Of a DNA stretch of 6,610 nucleotides, positions 6,488-6,610 are shown piece after piece. The notes below the pieces were generated by a model. The model was given only the letters and a program-made list of their open reading frames with translations. It ran no database searches and was not told where the DNA came from. Location: positions 1 through 6,610 of the forward strand of contig QNAY01000074.1 of assembly GCA_003645605.1 (NCBI GenBank), given 5' to 3'. The number at the start of each line of letters is the position of its first letter. The first letter of the stretch is position 1. A program made the position numbers and the translations under genes. This stretch comes from Thermodesulfobacteriota bacterium. Its GTDB lineage: Bacteria > Desulfobacterota > Dissulfuribacteria > Dissulfuribacterales > UBA3076.

Positions 6488-6500
6488 GTAAGCGTTCACG
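6488..6500 (-). repeat. GTGAACGCTTAC motif, copy 3 (inverted)
   Basis: GTAAGCGTTCACG is the reverse complement of CGTGAACGCTTAC. It matches 62-73 at 12 of 12 and 111-123 at 12 of 13 positions. It lies just before another hairpin repeat and the last gene. Confidence 0.5.
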
Positions 6501-6510
6501 CCCATATTGT

Positions 6511-6534
6511 CATTTCGACCAAAGGGAGAAATCT
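6511..6534 (+). repeat. ATTTCGACC-type hairpin repeat carrying a Shine-Dalgarno
   Basis: ATTTC (6512-6516) pairs with GAAAT (6528-6532), and CC (6519-6520) with GG (6525-6526), around a small loop. The sequence resembles the ATTTCGACCGAAGGGAGAAATC-like repeats that I recall as abundant in intergenic DNA of many bacteria. Here its right half supplies GGGAG (6524-6528), nine bases before ATG 6538, so the ribosome binding site of the next gene lies within the repeat and partly in the stem. Confidence 0.6.
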
Positions 6535-6537
6535 TAA

Positions 6538-6610
6538 ATGCCCATGACTGTGACATATTATGTGTATCTGCTCACAAATTGGAACAATAAAGTGATGTAT
6601 CTGGGGGTAA
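6538..6610 (+). CDS. GIY-YIG nuclease family protein, N-terminus only
   Basis: The frame from ATG 6538 is open to the window edge and reads MPMTVTYYVYLLTNWNNK followed by VMYLGV. The pattern of YYVYLLTN, a short loop, then an aromatic-Leu-Gly-Val strand is the start of the GIY-YIG fold as found in small (about 80-100 residue) stand-alone UPF0213/YhbQ-like proteins, where YVYIL and YIGV are the GIY and YIG equivalents. GIY-YIG domains cut or nick DNA; the biological role of these small versions is mostly unsettled. ATG 6544, in the same frame, is an alternative start, but GGGAG at 6524-6528 better fits 6538. The catalytic Arg and Glu would lie beyond the window. Confidence 0.75.
   Translation, partial: MPMTVTYYVYLLTNWNNKVMYLGV

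Overview
The window looks like a chromosomal segment of a Gram-negative bacterium. The best guess is a Desulfobacterota (former Deltaproteobacteria) lineage. The basis is the compact run of a SPOR-domain protein, a short ArgA-type acetyltransferase, secA and argJ on one strand, plus several dispersed intergenic repeats. The placement rests on gene order and protein style recalled from that group, not on a search. Every supported gene is on the + strand.

Positions 1-188 hold no convincing gene but carry repeat-like DNA: two copies of a GTGAACGSTTAC-type motif and a perfect 8-bp hairpin. Positions 189-3789 are a tight cluster of three genes: a membrane-anchored SPOR protein, a GNAT N-acetylglutamate synthase (argA type) and a full-length SecA (844 aa, with C-terminal zinc motif). 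The gaps are 6 and 4 bases.

Positions 3790-4959 separate secA from argJ and are unlike their surroundings. After an imperfect palindrome (3818-3868) comes an AT-rich stretch with a SpoU/TrmH-family RNA methyltransferase (3973-4494). An unknown small gene overlaps it by 4 bases and appears to carry a frameshift (4491-4858). The stretch is bracketed by 23-bp direct repeats (22/23 identical) 1,069 bp apart, and the second repeat contains the start codon of argJ. The simplest reading is an insertion that split an ancestral secA-argJ pair and left argJ intact.

Positions 4960-6162 encode ArgJ. With ArgA upstream of secA, the window carries both enzymes that can supply N-acetylglutamate to arginine synthesis. 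Positions 6163-6537 are non-coding and repeat-rich. They hold a 120-bp foldback (MITE-like) element, an inverted copy of the 13-mer seen at the left end, and a small hairpin repeat containing the Shine-Dalgarno of the last gene. That gene begins at 6538, runs off the window, and has the N-terminus of a small GIY-YIG nuclease.

The most unusual parts are the direct-repeat-bounded insertion at the argJ start, the foldback element, and the repeat-hairpin/GIY-YIG pairing at the right edge.
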